From Blastomussa wellsi (taxonomy: Eukaryota > Cnidaria > Anthozoa > Scleractinia > Plerogyridae), in assembly GCA_947652115.1 (NCBI GenBank), contig OX393563.1, positions 10,216,861 to 10,280,860 on the forward strand: DNA of 64,000 nucleotides. The letters run 5' to 3'. Shown piece after piece: positions 49,210-60,950 of the stretch. How positions within the stretch are numbered: the stretch's first letter is position 1; the number at the start of each line of letters is the position of its first letter. The notes beneath the pieces are model-generated. The model ran no database searches. It had not been told where the DNA came from and worked only from the letters and a program-made list of their open reading frames with translations. Both the position numbers and the translations under genes were made by a program.

Positions 49210-49970
49210 GGCCTGTTTACAGTGCGGACACTGAAACCGTGAACACTTGACATTATTTTTACATTTTTTTTTGTTATGATCCAATGAAAGCTCTTGACAT
49301 AGACCAAAGGATAAGTGTTTTCAGCGCCTAAGAAAGCTAATTCTTCTGTTTATATGAATGGCTAACATTGGATAATGGCAAAAGGATAAATGTAAAAATA
49401 AATGTCCAGTGTTCACGGTGCGAGTGTCCTCACTGTGAGGGAAAGTATCATGGTAAGGGTCATGTACAAAACAAAACCATTTTCGTTTTATTAACAGGAA
49501 ACTGAAAGAAACGAGTCACTTTTGTCATAGCTGCCATGCACACTACAGTATCTTAGTGTCTCCGATCAGTAAATAAACCGAGTCTTTGTCTAGTGTTTTT
49601 CAAGTTCCTGCATTTGTGTTTCCAAAATTTGCTAGAACAAATAATCAATTCTTTCTGAATGTTTTCTTTTCTCTTAGTGTTCTAGTAGTATTTTGTAACT
49701 AACTTATTAGGACAATTTTTACCAAGTTAGGTCAAAATCTCCGTGATACTTCCCAATATGCAAAATGTGCAGAAGCTTCCAAAGACATACGTGCGAGGGC
49801 CGTGCTCGTTTTGGGATAAGAATCGCTTCATGACCATATATGGGCAACGTGACAATTTGTGGGCCCTTTGTATGACCTAGTGGATTCTCCCTACCCGGAA
49901 AAAATACCCTCGAGCCTCAGTGGAGGAGAGAGGTCATTGGGTACAAAAAAGATATCCGTGATGGTGGGCG
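49210..49970. other. Intergenic downstream of the CTR2-like gene
   Basis: AT-rich. A motif GTGTTCACGGT...CGGACACTG recurs in both directions at 49215-49245 and 49410-49435, suggesting an old inverted repeat. No gene is seen. Confidence 0.4.
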
Positions 49971-49972
49971 AG

Positions 49973-50027
49973 TAGTCTGAAGTGTCAGACGTCTTCTCGC
50001 CCAAAAGACGTCTGACACTTCAGACTA
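49973..50027. mobile_element. 55-bp palindromic MITE
   Basis: TAGTCTGAAGTGTCAGACGT with its exact complement around an 8-base loop (CTCGCCCA). Flanks GTGGGCGAG and GTGGGCGAA match at 8 of 9 bases (49964-49972, 50028-50036). Confidence 0.8.
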
Positions 50028-50036
50028 GTGGGCGAA

Positions 50037-51743
50037 CCTGTACGCGCTGGGACATCCAAAACAAAGCGACGTTATGCTCCAACGTACCCACCAGCAAGGT
50101 GTTATTTTGTACCGTGTCTGGATCGTGCAAGGGGCATATTGCTGTTTCAATAAAGAAATCACCGAGAAACAACGCATGCGTAGGATAATCAAGATAGGAT
50201 GCAAGATTGAGTCGCTGCAAGAGACGAAGAACTGTGTAAGTTCGATTTAATGGCAACAGTTATAATGATAGTCTGTAATTCTAATTACAAAACATTTTGT
50301 ACTCAAGCATCTTTCGCTAGCAATTCGCCGATTTAGTAAAATAGATGCCTAAACAGCAACATCTTTATCACAACTATTTAGCATATTTTCTAAGAAAAAA
50401 TATCATGTCCCTCTATGTGAACGATAAACCTCAACCTCTTATAATAAAGCAAAACAGTAATTATCTACAATTCTCAATAAAGTCTTGGAACATTTTTTCA
50501 CAGTACTGTTACCAACTGTTACAAGGGGAATTAAATTTTCATTCAAAGATATTTCAAACACATCGTTTGTATTTTTACCAAAAGATTATGTCCCAAGAGT
50601 TTTTGTAGAGCATTATAGCTACTGAAGAACCAAAATTATTTGTAACAGTTCTCCTTTCAAGCTATTGATTTTTCCAGCTTTAAAGCTGGATTAATTTTTT
50701 ATTTGGTATCTACTCCATATACCATCCCTATATAAAATTCTCAAAAAAGCTGCCATAAAACCTTAACTAATTAAAACAGTGAACATAACTAACGCAATGA
50801 AACAATCACAACTCATAGCAAAAAAATGTAGTCAGCTGTAACTGGTGAACAGTGTTGGCCTGAATACACAAATTATATTTCTCCCCTTTTCAAGGTTTTT
50901 CTCTTCTTCAGTCAAACACAACTGAAACAACAGTGGAATGCATCAGCATTCAGAAGCTAATCCAGGAAAACACAAGTAAAAACAAATAACAGACGTGAGC
51001 ATGCACAGCGATTAAGTCCCATAAATTACTTTCACCAGTCAATACACAATCATTTTTGCCATGCCTTATTATAAAATAGCAAAATGTTGTATTTATAATA
51101 ACAATAATTTATAATTATTAGCCCCTCAGTTACATACATTGTCCACTTCACTGCAAATTATGAACTGAGAATACAAAGTACTTACTACGCTTAAAATACC
51201 AGCGGGTACAGGTTACAGGTTACAGGTTACAGGTCACTGTAACCTGTTTAGTACACTAACATGTATTTAGTACACTAACATGGGTTTTTACACAACCCCC
51301 CGTGTGTGGAAAGGATGCACGTAAGGAAGTACGTAACCACGAAAAGTTTCCGACAGGTTATGAACAAGGTTGTAGCTTTGAAGCAAGTAGGATTCAAGCA
51401 CTTGTTTCATCTGGTTAGTGCCCTATGTATTTTACGTCTTTTCTCAAATAACTACTGAGCATGAATTGAATTAACATTAACCGAAGTATTTTGTTTGCCA
51501 ATAACCTCATCTCGGGGGATAACCTGTGGTGAATTTGACTTTTTCCGTTTCCGTTTTTCTTTTTCTTTAGTATTTACATTTTCCTTCTTTCATTATTTCT
51601 TCATACAAACCTTATTCTAAAAAGTGGGAGGGGGGGGGGGGGGGGCTGAAGCCCCCCCAGTCCCCCCAGCTCCGCCGTCCCTGCTCAACCCTGAAGTGAG
51701 TGTCCTAATCAGTATCTGGACCCATCCTAGACAGTGTTGTTCA
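50037..51743. other. Gene-free interval between the convergent copper transporters
   Basis: AT-rich with a GGTTACA tandem repeat at 51207-51245 and a G/C run at 51630-51660. No exon, RNA gene or intact element recognised. Confidence 0.5.
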
Positions 51744-51878
51744 GGGCCTGGTTGTTCAAAAAAGGGTTAAATCCTAACCACAGGCTAAATCTACCTATCC
51801 CACAGTCAAATTTTAACCTCAGGTTAGGTAGATTTAACCTGGGGTTGGGCTTTAACCCTCTTTTGAACAACCGGGCCC
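51744..51878. mobile_element. 135-bp MITE with GGGCCYGGTTGTTCAAAA ends
   Basis: Left end GGGCCTGGTTGTTCAAAA and right end TTTTGAACAACCGGGCCC are inverted copies. The interior pairs GGTTAAATC...CTAACC with GGTTAGG...GATTTAACC. No clear target duplication. Confidence 0.75.
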
Positions 51879-53472
51879 AGTTTTAAGTAATCCAAAAACC
51901 AGAAAGATTTATCAGTATTTGTTTAGCCGGTCATCAGTCAACACAAGATCATTTTCAGGACTAGAAATGAGCGCTCCATTTTTTTAGTAGGTTGTTCCTG
52001 TAACCTAAACAGGGTAGGTGTTAAAGTTATGTTTGTCCTAAAGAAACAGGGTCAGGGTTTCAGTGGCACCCCTATTAGCTCCTACACCCAAACATGGTCA
52101 AGTGTACCCAACCTCCCCACCCCAGTTCGTTAATTTTGAACAGTTTAGCAAAAGAAAAAACACACAGAAAAAAGTGACGAGTACAAAGAGAAAACTATCT
52201 ACATTCAACAGGTACATGAAGTTATTTCATGTTTCTGAAAATAATCCCAACAAAATATAATCAAAGCAAAAATAATCCACCCTTTACTTCAGTTTAACCC
52301 ACAAAAATATTATTTTTAACATTTACCTGGTAAGTAAAATATAATTTTACCGGTAAGTAAATAATTTTTATGATGTATAAACCCCTCATTTAACTCAAGA
52401 GTCCCCCCTAAATAAAGTTCTATTAATATACGGATTGCATAAATGGTGCCATAGTTGAATAAGCAATACATTAGCTAACCTTAGCCCCATATTTAGGTTT
52501 AGAGCCAAGATTTCTCTCAGCATAGGTTTATAAGGATTTCTAACGTGTTGTTTATTCTGTGCCATTTATGTAGTTGGTCTATCTATTCAGGGTTATATTT
52601 CTCAATTACCTCAACTCATATATAGTTTGCAGTTTACACAAAATGTATTGTAAATGTATTAAAAAAATACCAGTTATCAGTTTTACCCTTATTTAATTGA
52701 ATTAGATTACCTAAGAGAAATTGAAAAGGTAAAAAGGCAGTCTGTTTACTGTGTCCTAGTTTCTGGAGCATGAAACAACTACAGTGTGACTAGTGGCTGA
52801 GTGGCAAATTTATTTGGTAGTGTTATTAGGATTGACATGTTCACATGAGAAAAAATGCCATCCCAAAGTCTAGAGCCCAGTGAAGAGTAGTTTATACCTG
52901 CACTCTCACATATTAGCCATGATTCTCATGCCTCAGTGATCATGACTCTGGACCAATGTTGAAAAATTTGATCTACTACAGTCTTAACTGACACAGTTTC
53001 TAAATTGAAATATGTAAACTAGAAGCAATGAACGAAAAGAAAAGTACATGTAAGCAACAGTAATTCTCCCAAATTCTTCAAATTTAGAAGAATTGCCATG
53101 AAGTTGTTAGTCTCCTTTGCAGCCGTTATTAGGGTCGTCATCGACCCTAATAACAGCTGCAAAGGAGAGACATCCTGAGACAGAGGTTCTGAAACGTTTG
53201 GAACTACCTCGGAAGTCTTCAAGCAGCTTTAGAAAGGGTTTGTTGTCCTTGAAAAGCCTGATAAAAATCTTATGAAAAAGTTGGCAGATACTGGTATAGC
53301 ATGAGGAACAATTATGCCATCCCAAAGTTTAGGGCCCAGTGCAAAGTACTTGCACCAGTCCCATGACTTATGTGATTCTCATTGATACAGCTAAATTGTG
53401 TAATGCACTATGTAAATTTAATTAGCTACAATCAAAATACATTTCATGTGATTGCTGACAGTGAAAGCTCAA
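51879..53472. other. Gene-free interval and CTR1-like 3' region
   Basis: AT-rich. 53110-53165 holds a palindrome, GCAGCCGTTATTAGGGTCGT with the matching ACGACCCTAATAACGGCTGC-like right arm, probably a small MITE inside the CTR1-like 3' region. No gene is seen. Confidence 0.5.
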
Positions 53473-56400
53473 TCAATGGCAGTGTTCATAGATGTCAACC
53501 ACTTTGTTTAACTTCCATCCAAAGACAAAATAACCAAAACCTGCTCCCAAAGCGACAGCTAGGCAGAGCCAAACATTATAAGTCATGAAGATCAACATGA
53601 GGAAATAACTAATTGTGACCTGGACAATGTGGAGAAAGGTCTGAAGAAAATGATGCCAGTTGCAGATTCGAGACCTGTAAAGAATGAAATAAACTTGCAG
53701 TGATTTCAAATTACTGTGCAAATGTTCCAACCTGTCCATGGGATCAATCTCTTGGAGATATTCCCTTTGTATAGTGGGTTATATGTAGTATGATTTTGGA
53801 TGTACTAATTCATTAATGGTAACCTAATTTGAGCTGGATGTCAGAAATGTACCTGTGCCTCAGACACTTTCAGACAACTCCACTGGAGAGTTACCATGTA
53901 CATATGCTTCCAAATGTTGAATGTTAGTGTTGTTTAATCTGGTCAGTATTTTTGTGATTGAAAAGCCCCTTAGGGGAGTTACAAATAACACATGCATGTA
54001 GTTATATGTATGTATGCAGAAGAGGTGCCAATTTTATGCCTGCTTACAACTTTTTAGCTCACCAGCATGCTTCGTTTGGAAACCAGCGCATTTTGAATTT
54101 CAGAGTTACGGCAGTGCGTGACATAAACTTATGATCATGTTTGTCAAATAATGTATAATTATCTTGGGATATTTAGCCATTTCATAAGTAAAAGCATTAG
54201 GAAAAGTGTTTATGTAAATGTTTGTATGTCCAGTACAGATAATCATTCGCTTAGATAACCAAAGTAAGTTCCAGATGTTTACACCATTTCCCAGCCACCA
54301 TATTGGTGTACCAAAGTTGTACAGCAACATGGCAGCTCCATACTGGACTCTATAAAATTGTGCGCAACATTTCGACGAATATCTGAAGTTTGGAATAACA
54401 CATGGACCTAAAACTTGGACAGATGACTTCTTTAATTATCTTCTATAATATCGCAGTTTCTTTCCTATCCACCAAATGGTTTTCGATTTAATTTTCTACT
54501 GTGTGACAGTGCAACCCAAGAATATCAGAGTGAGATAAAATTCAAAAACTTGGCTTGCACTTCAGGCAAGCTGTAATTTCAGCCTACTAAGCCCAAATCT
54601 CTGAGGAGCTAACCGAAAAATCCTTATCATTTTTATTGATTTTGCTTGCTTAATTTAACATTTGATTTGTATAATTTGTTTCACTTTCTCACATGAAATG
54701 CCTGCAAAACACGAATGCCTGAAGGCTGCCATCACTGACCGAGCGATTGTTTCAGCAGTCCTGGCCGTGGGCTATCAGACAGCCTTTTTATCATGTCCTG
54801 ATATATTTGGCCCAAGTTAAAATCAAATAAATTTGAAAGAATAATACCAGCAGAGAAATTGTACCTTGGTAATTGTCCTTTTGATTCTGTAATGACAGCC
54901 GTCTGAGTTGGTCCTGTACCATACACCTTTGTCTCTGTCATATCTACACTCACCACGTAACTGTATTTCCTCTTCAAAATTTCACGCAAAACTTTGAGAC
55001 CTTCATAAAGTGCAGCGAGAACAAATATACCAACACAAGAGAAAACCATTTCTATTAAAACAAAAATATTAGAGGAATGGGTTACAATTAAGAAATTATA
55101 TTGATTGCTTTTGCTACTGGTTCCATCATTTTTAAATCAATAAATGCCAAGAGAAAAGGGAACAAAACTGATCAAAAATAAAAACATCAAAAAAATTCAA
55201 GGAAAGCTGGGAGACAGTGCTATACAAGCATAAGTGATATTAAGTGAAATTGCATTTTAATTAAACATAATACAATCCTGTATTACAGTAGGGTATTTTC
55301 AATTCCAATAAAATTTACCTGTTGTATCATCTACAGTCCAGCCTTTAAACAAAATGGTTGCAGTCTCGCTAAAATGGAAATACATCTGCCAAGAAACAGT
55401 AATGATTATTATAAAATAATACTGATAATTTAGAAGTCCTGCACATGCTAAGAGCCCTTAGGATCACTGGCCAAAAAAATTTCTTAAACATTCAACCAAA
55501 TGGCAAGAACCTGCAGTACAAGTTCGCTGCAGGAGATAATGGTGGTTAGAAATTGTGTGAAGTGGTACATGAACCGGTATCATGAAGAAAAATATTCAGT
55601 TAAGGTGGCTCAAAACAGTTTCCCCACGACTTTCAAAGACTAAGAATTTGATGGGTCATTATAACCACTCTTTATCAGTTGATGCTACAATCATGGTATC
55701 CAAAAACTTCCAAATCATTGATGAACACGTTGTTATCATTTTCGTGACATAATAGGTTACCACAGAAACAATATGACCTGCCAAAACACCCTTAATTTTA
55801 GATTTAACTGCTGATAACTCAAAAACGAGCTCAGTGACCCCCATTTTTTATTATCGAATTTTGATAAGCACAATAAGATGCAACTTTTTGCAAAATTTAA
55901 AAAAATTCTGTGAAGGGGGTTCAGAGCCACCTTAAATTCTTGATTGTATTATGTACGTAACTGTATATAGAATATGGTATAATTTGTCATAAGTACTGGC
56001 TGTAGGGAAAAAGAACCAAAAATATAGATATCGCTGCAGTTAAGTTTACTTTAATAATTTATTTGCTAGTTTCCTGTGATACAAAGAAGTGAAATTCAGA
56101 GCTTGTAGTAATATACAAGTAGTACTGTAGCCCTAAGCTGGTGTGACTTTCACTTGCACAAGCCAAATACATGTATTACTTGCTCCAGCTCTCAAGCAAG
56201 ATGTGCATGGAAACACTACCTGCTTGGTTCATCATATAAGAAGCCTCAGATACATGAAAATGTTTTTCAATAATATACCATTTGACTCACAAAAAGGAAA
56301 GAACAAATATACAGTTTTTATTAAGGGGTCGCAATGGTGAATTCAAGACTTTGTGAAATGGCAAGGCTAGTACGTATATATATTTCTCTGCGAGACGGGG

Positions 56401-58489
56401 GCTGTTTGAAGCTGTGAGGCCAAATTAACTTGACGCATTGGAATCAATCACAGGAAAAAAAACTGGCAGGCTCATGAAATATGACTAAAATTTGGCAAGC
56501 CCCTTTTTTTTCAGAGACAATTCACCACCTCAACTATACGAAGGCTTATAGAGGGAAAACTCAGAAGGTAGCCTAGGGTATAAGAAATGATTATAGGAAT
56601 TAAGTAAATCCTAAATACAAAAATGTTAGTATCATGCAAAAACAGACTAAAAATGAGCTAAACAGCTACCTTATCCATTGTAAAATATTCTTAAATTGAC
56701 ACTGTTTTGTTTTCTTTTACATGCAGCTCTACCCAGAGATTTCTAAAAATGCATTGTCAGCAAGCACCTTTGATGTTTTATTACCTGTGTTCAGTTATAA
56801 CCACCACATAAATATTTTAGTAGGCAAATAAAGGCAGATCAATATAATTATTGTAATCCAGTTAAACCCAAAAGTTGCACAAAAGATTCTTTTAATGCTT
56901 AATTCTAATTACTGTAAATAATATTTATTTATTAATAATATTTCTAGATCTACATAATTTTCTTAAAAATAGCAGTAGTAATATGATCCTTAGATTATCA
57001 ACTTCTAAAAAAATAATAATCTAGATACGTAATTACACGAAAGACTGTTCCAGTGCAAAATTGACACTTGCGACATCAGGATGCCAGCATTTTAATTAAC
57101 ATATTTGGACATTTTGTTGGCTGATTGGCAGGTACCTATACATTTAGACAAATTCCTACATGATAGGTATCTGGCACAGTTTGTTAACAGCAGGATGTTG
57201 GAACCTCAATTTAATGAGCCTCTATAAGACAAAGTCCTTGGATAGTAATTTAAGTCGTACTGGTTGTAAAAATACATGAAAATGACCCACATAGCAAGGT
57301 TCCTGTATGTTATTTTTATATAATTTGTGGAACGCACTAGAAGACTTTGGAGCGAATTCTTGCATTCATCATTGCAAAATATGAAAAAAATCAAGAGGAT
57401 ACAAAGGTCAACATTGAAGCCAAAAAAGGCAGAACTTATGCAGTGAACAGAACTGTGAACAGAAGTGATTAAAATAAAAAAAAATTGACTTTCACAGGCT
57501 AAATTGGGTAGATCTTGGCAGACACAAGCTTAATATCGAGACCTCAGAAAAAAAAAGTTATTTACACTTAGCAACACTTTTGTTTGAAACGGGTCCAATA
57601 TGTTTGCTTCCTTGACGTCAGATAAACGTCACACATGCGGGAGTGTGTTGCTGGTGTTTGCAAAGGCACAGCTGATAACAAGAACGTTGTATTGTTTAAG
57701 AACAAGCAGAGGGTCCCACATCCGAAAAAAATAGTTAAACAGATGTGCGAAGCTGACATATAACTTTGTGAAATGTGTGGCAAAGAGAACAAGTTTGAGA
57801 CAAAGGGCAAATAAGATGAATACAATATTCTGTAAAGATATGCAAATTTGACATCTTGCTGATTACTACTAGCAACAAAGAAAATCCAAAATAACTTGTT
57901 TTTAAAATCTTTAAAGGCCATTTGGTTTAAAAAACGGCTTCAAAGTGTAGCTTATTGTAAGCTTAATTAATAATTTACATTCAGCTACAATCTAGAAATA
58001 AATCTTGTTCATAAAAACAAATGTCGCACAGTTGCATGGAATTTAAATCTTGTTCTTTGTTTCTCCTAAAATTAATAGCTGAACGTTGATGGATATTTAC
58101 AACATAATTTCTAAATGTTTGGAGCAGCTAGCCATTGTCTGCGTGTACTATTTGGAGAACCGAGAATCACAAATTCGTTGAGTCACGAGCTGACAGGGAA
58201 ATTTGATGCTCGATTGGTGTGTTATCACGTTTACGGAAGTTTATAAAGATTCTTTGGTTACTATTCCACGAAAATGGTCTTAAATAGAGCATAGCTTAAA
58301 AAGAAAATGTAATAGCCATCTCTTTGACTGGACATTCAGTTCTATAAAAGATCAAGCAAAAGGTAATTTAATAAATCAACAAACCATCATTCCGTGTCCC
58401 ATATTATGTGGTCCCATGGTCGGCGATTCTGTGGTGTTACTTGCCATTGTCATTGTCATTCCACCGTGGCCGTGGTTGCCGTGACCCAT
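53473..58489 (-). CDS. SLC31A1: High-affinity copper transporter, SLC31A1/CTR1-like
   Basis: Exons 58489-58385, 55385-55319, 55051-54865 and 53674-53473 join in phase to 186 residues (human CTR1 190). CTR1 imports Cu(I) at the plasma membrane. Exon 1 encodes an extracellular His/Met-rich domain ([15 protein letters not shown], then [11 protein letters not shown]) with an NTT glycosylation sequon. Next are [18 protein letters not shown]1 [19 protein letters not shown], a cytosolic loop, TM2 with MLIFM (MxxxM selectivity motif), TM3 with GAGFG (GxxxG) and the C-terminal VVDIYEHCH carrying the copper-binding HCH. Every diagnostic CTR1 element is present. Intron 1 is 3 kb and holds a TTAA MITE. 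It converges on the CTR2-like gene at 46008-49002, about 4.5 kb away. Confidence 0.95.
55604..55931. mobile_element. TTAA-flanked MITE in CTR1-like intron 1
   Basis: Ends GGTGGCTCAAAAC and GGTTCAGAGCCACC are inverted and flanked by TTAA (55600-55603, 55932-55935). Isolated ends of the same type occur at 5193-5201 and 45621-45631 (AAGCCACCTTAA). Non-coding, 328 bp. Confidence 0.75.
56400..58384. other. Remainder of CTR1-like intron 1
   Basis: AT-rich. A 117-codon minus-strand frame at 57568-57921 shows no family similarity, and I leave it uncalled. Confidence 0.5.
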
Positions 58490-60944
58490 TTTAAAGCTTG
58501 ATAATTTTCGTATTATTTAAAAAAACCCTTCGATCAGATTTATTAGCGGAGAACTAAAGCTTTGAAACAAATTACAACTTGTTTGCAGTCCAAGCAACGC
58601 GAAAAGGATCATCGAATCTTTCAGCCGGAAAAGATGTCGGCGCCAGTCCTCTCACCGGCAATGCAGTGGCACTTCCAGATTGGCTGAAGCGCCAATCATA
58701 CTTCGGCCATTTTCTAAACGAGAGCCAAGTTATGGAATAGCGATTTTCATTATAACGTTAGTTTGAAATAGTCATTCGGCAACTTGACTAGTTATTAAGC
58801 GCTAGCCGTTTTCTTTTTACAAAAGCGCCGAAATTGCGCAAAACTTAAAATATTTTTACCACAAAACTGACACAAAGCATGGCCCGTAAAAAACTATCTA
58901 ATCTGAAATAAAGTTTTCCTACCTCAAATGTGTCGCGTACTTGTCTCTTCTGCCGATTTTGAAGCCATTCTGACGCCGTTTAGTGAAGTTAGGGCCGGTC
59001 ATTATTTAGTGGGTGGAGAGGGCCACTATATTTGGGGGAAGGGTCACAATTTTTTTCGTTCCATTTTGGGGAGGGCCATTTTTATAAAAGGCTGTTCAGG
59101 GGAAGGCTACCATTTTTTTTGACGCTGGTACTTTCACGTGTATCGAACTCTGGTATCTCTGGATTTTGGTCACTTTTGTAAGCTCTACTTTAACGTTAGA
59201 ATCTGCTGGTATTTGTCATTGTTTAATATAGCTGGTCCTTTTGGTTTTTAAAATTTGGTTTTCAATGAAATCCTGTTGTGTGCGAGACCGTAAGCGAGTA
59301 CACACGCAAAATTACAAAATGGCGGCTCAAAATGGCGCACCTGACAACGAATTTCAACCTTCACCTTCGCCGAAAAGAGCTGACAGCGTGCCCCCACCTT
59401 CTACATAATAACATAACTACACTAAAACTACAAAATAAGCCAACCTGCAAGAAAAAAAAATTTTTGGGCTTCACCGGTACGTAATACCTTAACTGCGGGC
59501 TGAGTCAAGGGCTCTAAAATAATTATTTTGGGCCTTGCATTTCATGCTTTAATCCGAATTTTACTGACGATGGTCAGTTCATCCCTATTTTGGGTTACCA
59601 AAATAGTTTCTGTTTTTTTCACCAGAAGCAATTTGTTTAGTTCACTTTAGTTCTCTGCCGTTTAGCGGCCGTTTTCCTTTTGTTTTGTTTCATTTTCAAA
59701 TACATAGTGCTATAAATTTGTCCATATACCCCGGACCATTTCCTTTTCCCGATCTGATTTAATAGCCCCAACTGAGTAAGAGTGACAAAACTAAATGGGA
59801 TATTCGACATCCGGACTTTACTCCGCGTGGACTCCTTTGTCTTACAATACCTGCCAGTCTTCTTGCTAATTAATATATGTCAAAATGGTCCCATTTTAAG
59901 CTCATTGTCAAAATTTCATTAAAACACACAATGCTGTCAAATATGAAGTAATATGAAAATGGAAAACAACCCAGTCAAACATGAAGTAGTATTTGTACAA
60001 TACCTGCGTTCGATCCTGGACATAAGCCGTGTCCTGATTCAGCTATAGCGCTAAGATATCATTTACATTTATAGCTAATGAATTTAATTGAAAATTCAAT
60101 TATATTTCAAGGAAACAATAGCCCAGCAATTATTTCGATCTTTTTTTGTGAATGAACGATGAGAGATTGTTATCTCTAATTATGATTCTTGAACATGTTC
60201 AACCCATAAATGGCTCACAGACGTCGCAGTTATTTAATTAATATTTGTAACCTGTCTAACCTGTTAGATCACGCAGCACACCAGTAATCCAAAACACGCG
60301 CACATTGGTGTCATTAGTTATATGCAGTATATGTGGAATTGAACAGGACACAACACGTGACCCAGAAATGAGGCAACCCGGCTGAACTTTGCCTACTTGT
60401 GTTCTAAACTCATCTGTTCTCGTGTCCTTTTTATACTTATCTCCTTTTCAATCTTACTTACATTAACCAGCACATTCCTTGTATCAATAGATATCTGGTG
60501 CTTGATTCCAAGTTAAAAACGAAGTAAAGCTCAATATCAATTATTTGCCGCGCGACATGCATTTTCCAGTCACGCCTCTTTTCTCCGTTGCTCCCCGCTG
60601 TTATGAAAATAAAGAACTTCAGGACAAGTGTATAATAAAAGACATGCGACAATGAGGAGATTATGCAAGGAAAGTTTAATAATGAGATATCCATTCAAGT
60701 ATAGAGCGATAGGGTTGCCCTAAATAAACTTACTGACATAAGATATTGACAAATGATCAAACAAAGCTGGTTCGGCGTTCACATTGTGTCTAGAGATAAA
60801 TGAAGATCTGTCGACTAATTTGCCAAGTTCCGCTTTTATCGCCAGTGACATTAACTTGTTTTGTTTACTTTGTGAAAAACGCACGACTTCCTAATCGAAA
60901 TGAGAAAATTAATCTCAAGTTTACTGTTGTGCTTCTCTGCTCAG
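58490..60944. other. Intergenic between CTR1-like and potassium channel genes
   Basis: It contains the CTR1-like promoter (58490-58900), G-rich repeat DNA near 59000-59120 (GGGCCACT/GGGTCAC/GGGCCAT units), a short YY1-like start at 59315, and 5' sequence of the channel gene at the right. No supported multi-exon gene. Confidence 0.5.
59319..59408 (+). other. Possible short coding start in a YY1-like context
   Basis: ACAAAATGGCGGC (strong Kozak and YY1 motif) opens a 29-codon frame MAAQNGAPDNEFQPSPSPKR... ending at TAA. The composition is that of a real N-terminus, but no downstream exon is evident. It could be an uORF, an orphan first exon or chance. Confidence 0.25.
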
Positions 60945-60950
60945 GGTAAA

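Noticed and set aside
57568..57921. 117-codon minus-strand open frame in CTR1-like intron 1
   Set aside because: No family similarity or promoter/splice evidence; the opposite strand is equally uninformative.
60900..60950. Upstream in-frame ATG of the potassium channel (17 extra residues)
   Set aside because: The stretch looks like a polypyrimidine tract with an acceptor AG at 60943-60944, and the residues add nothing family-like; kept only as an alternative start.
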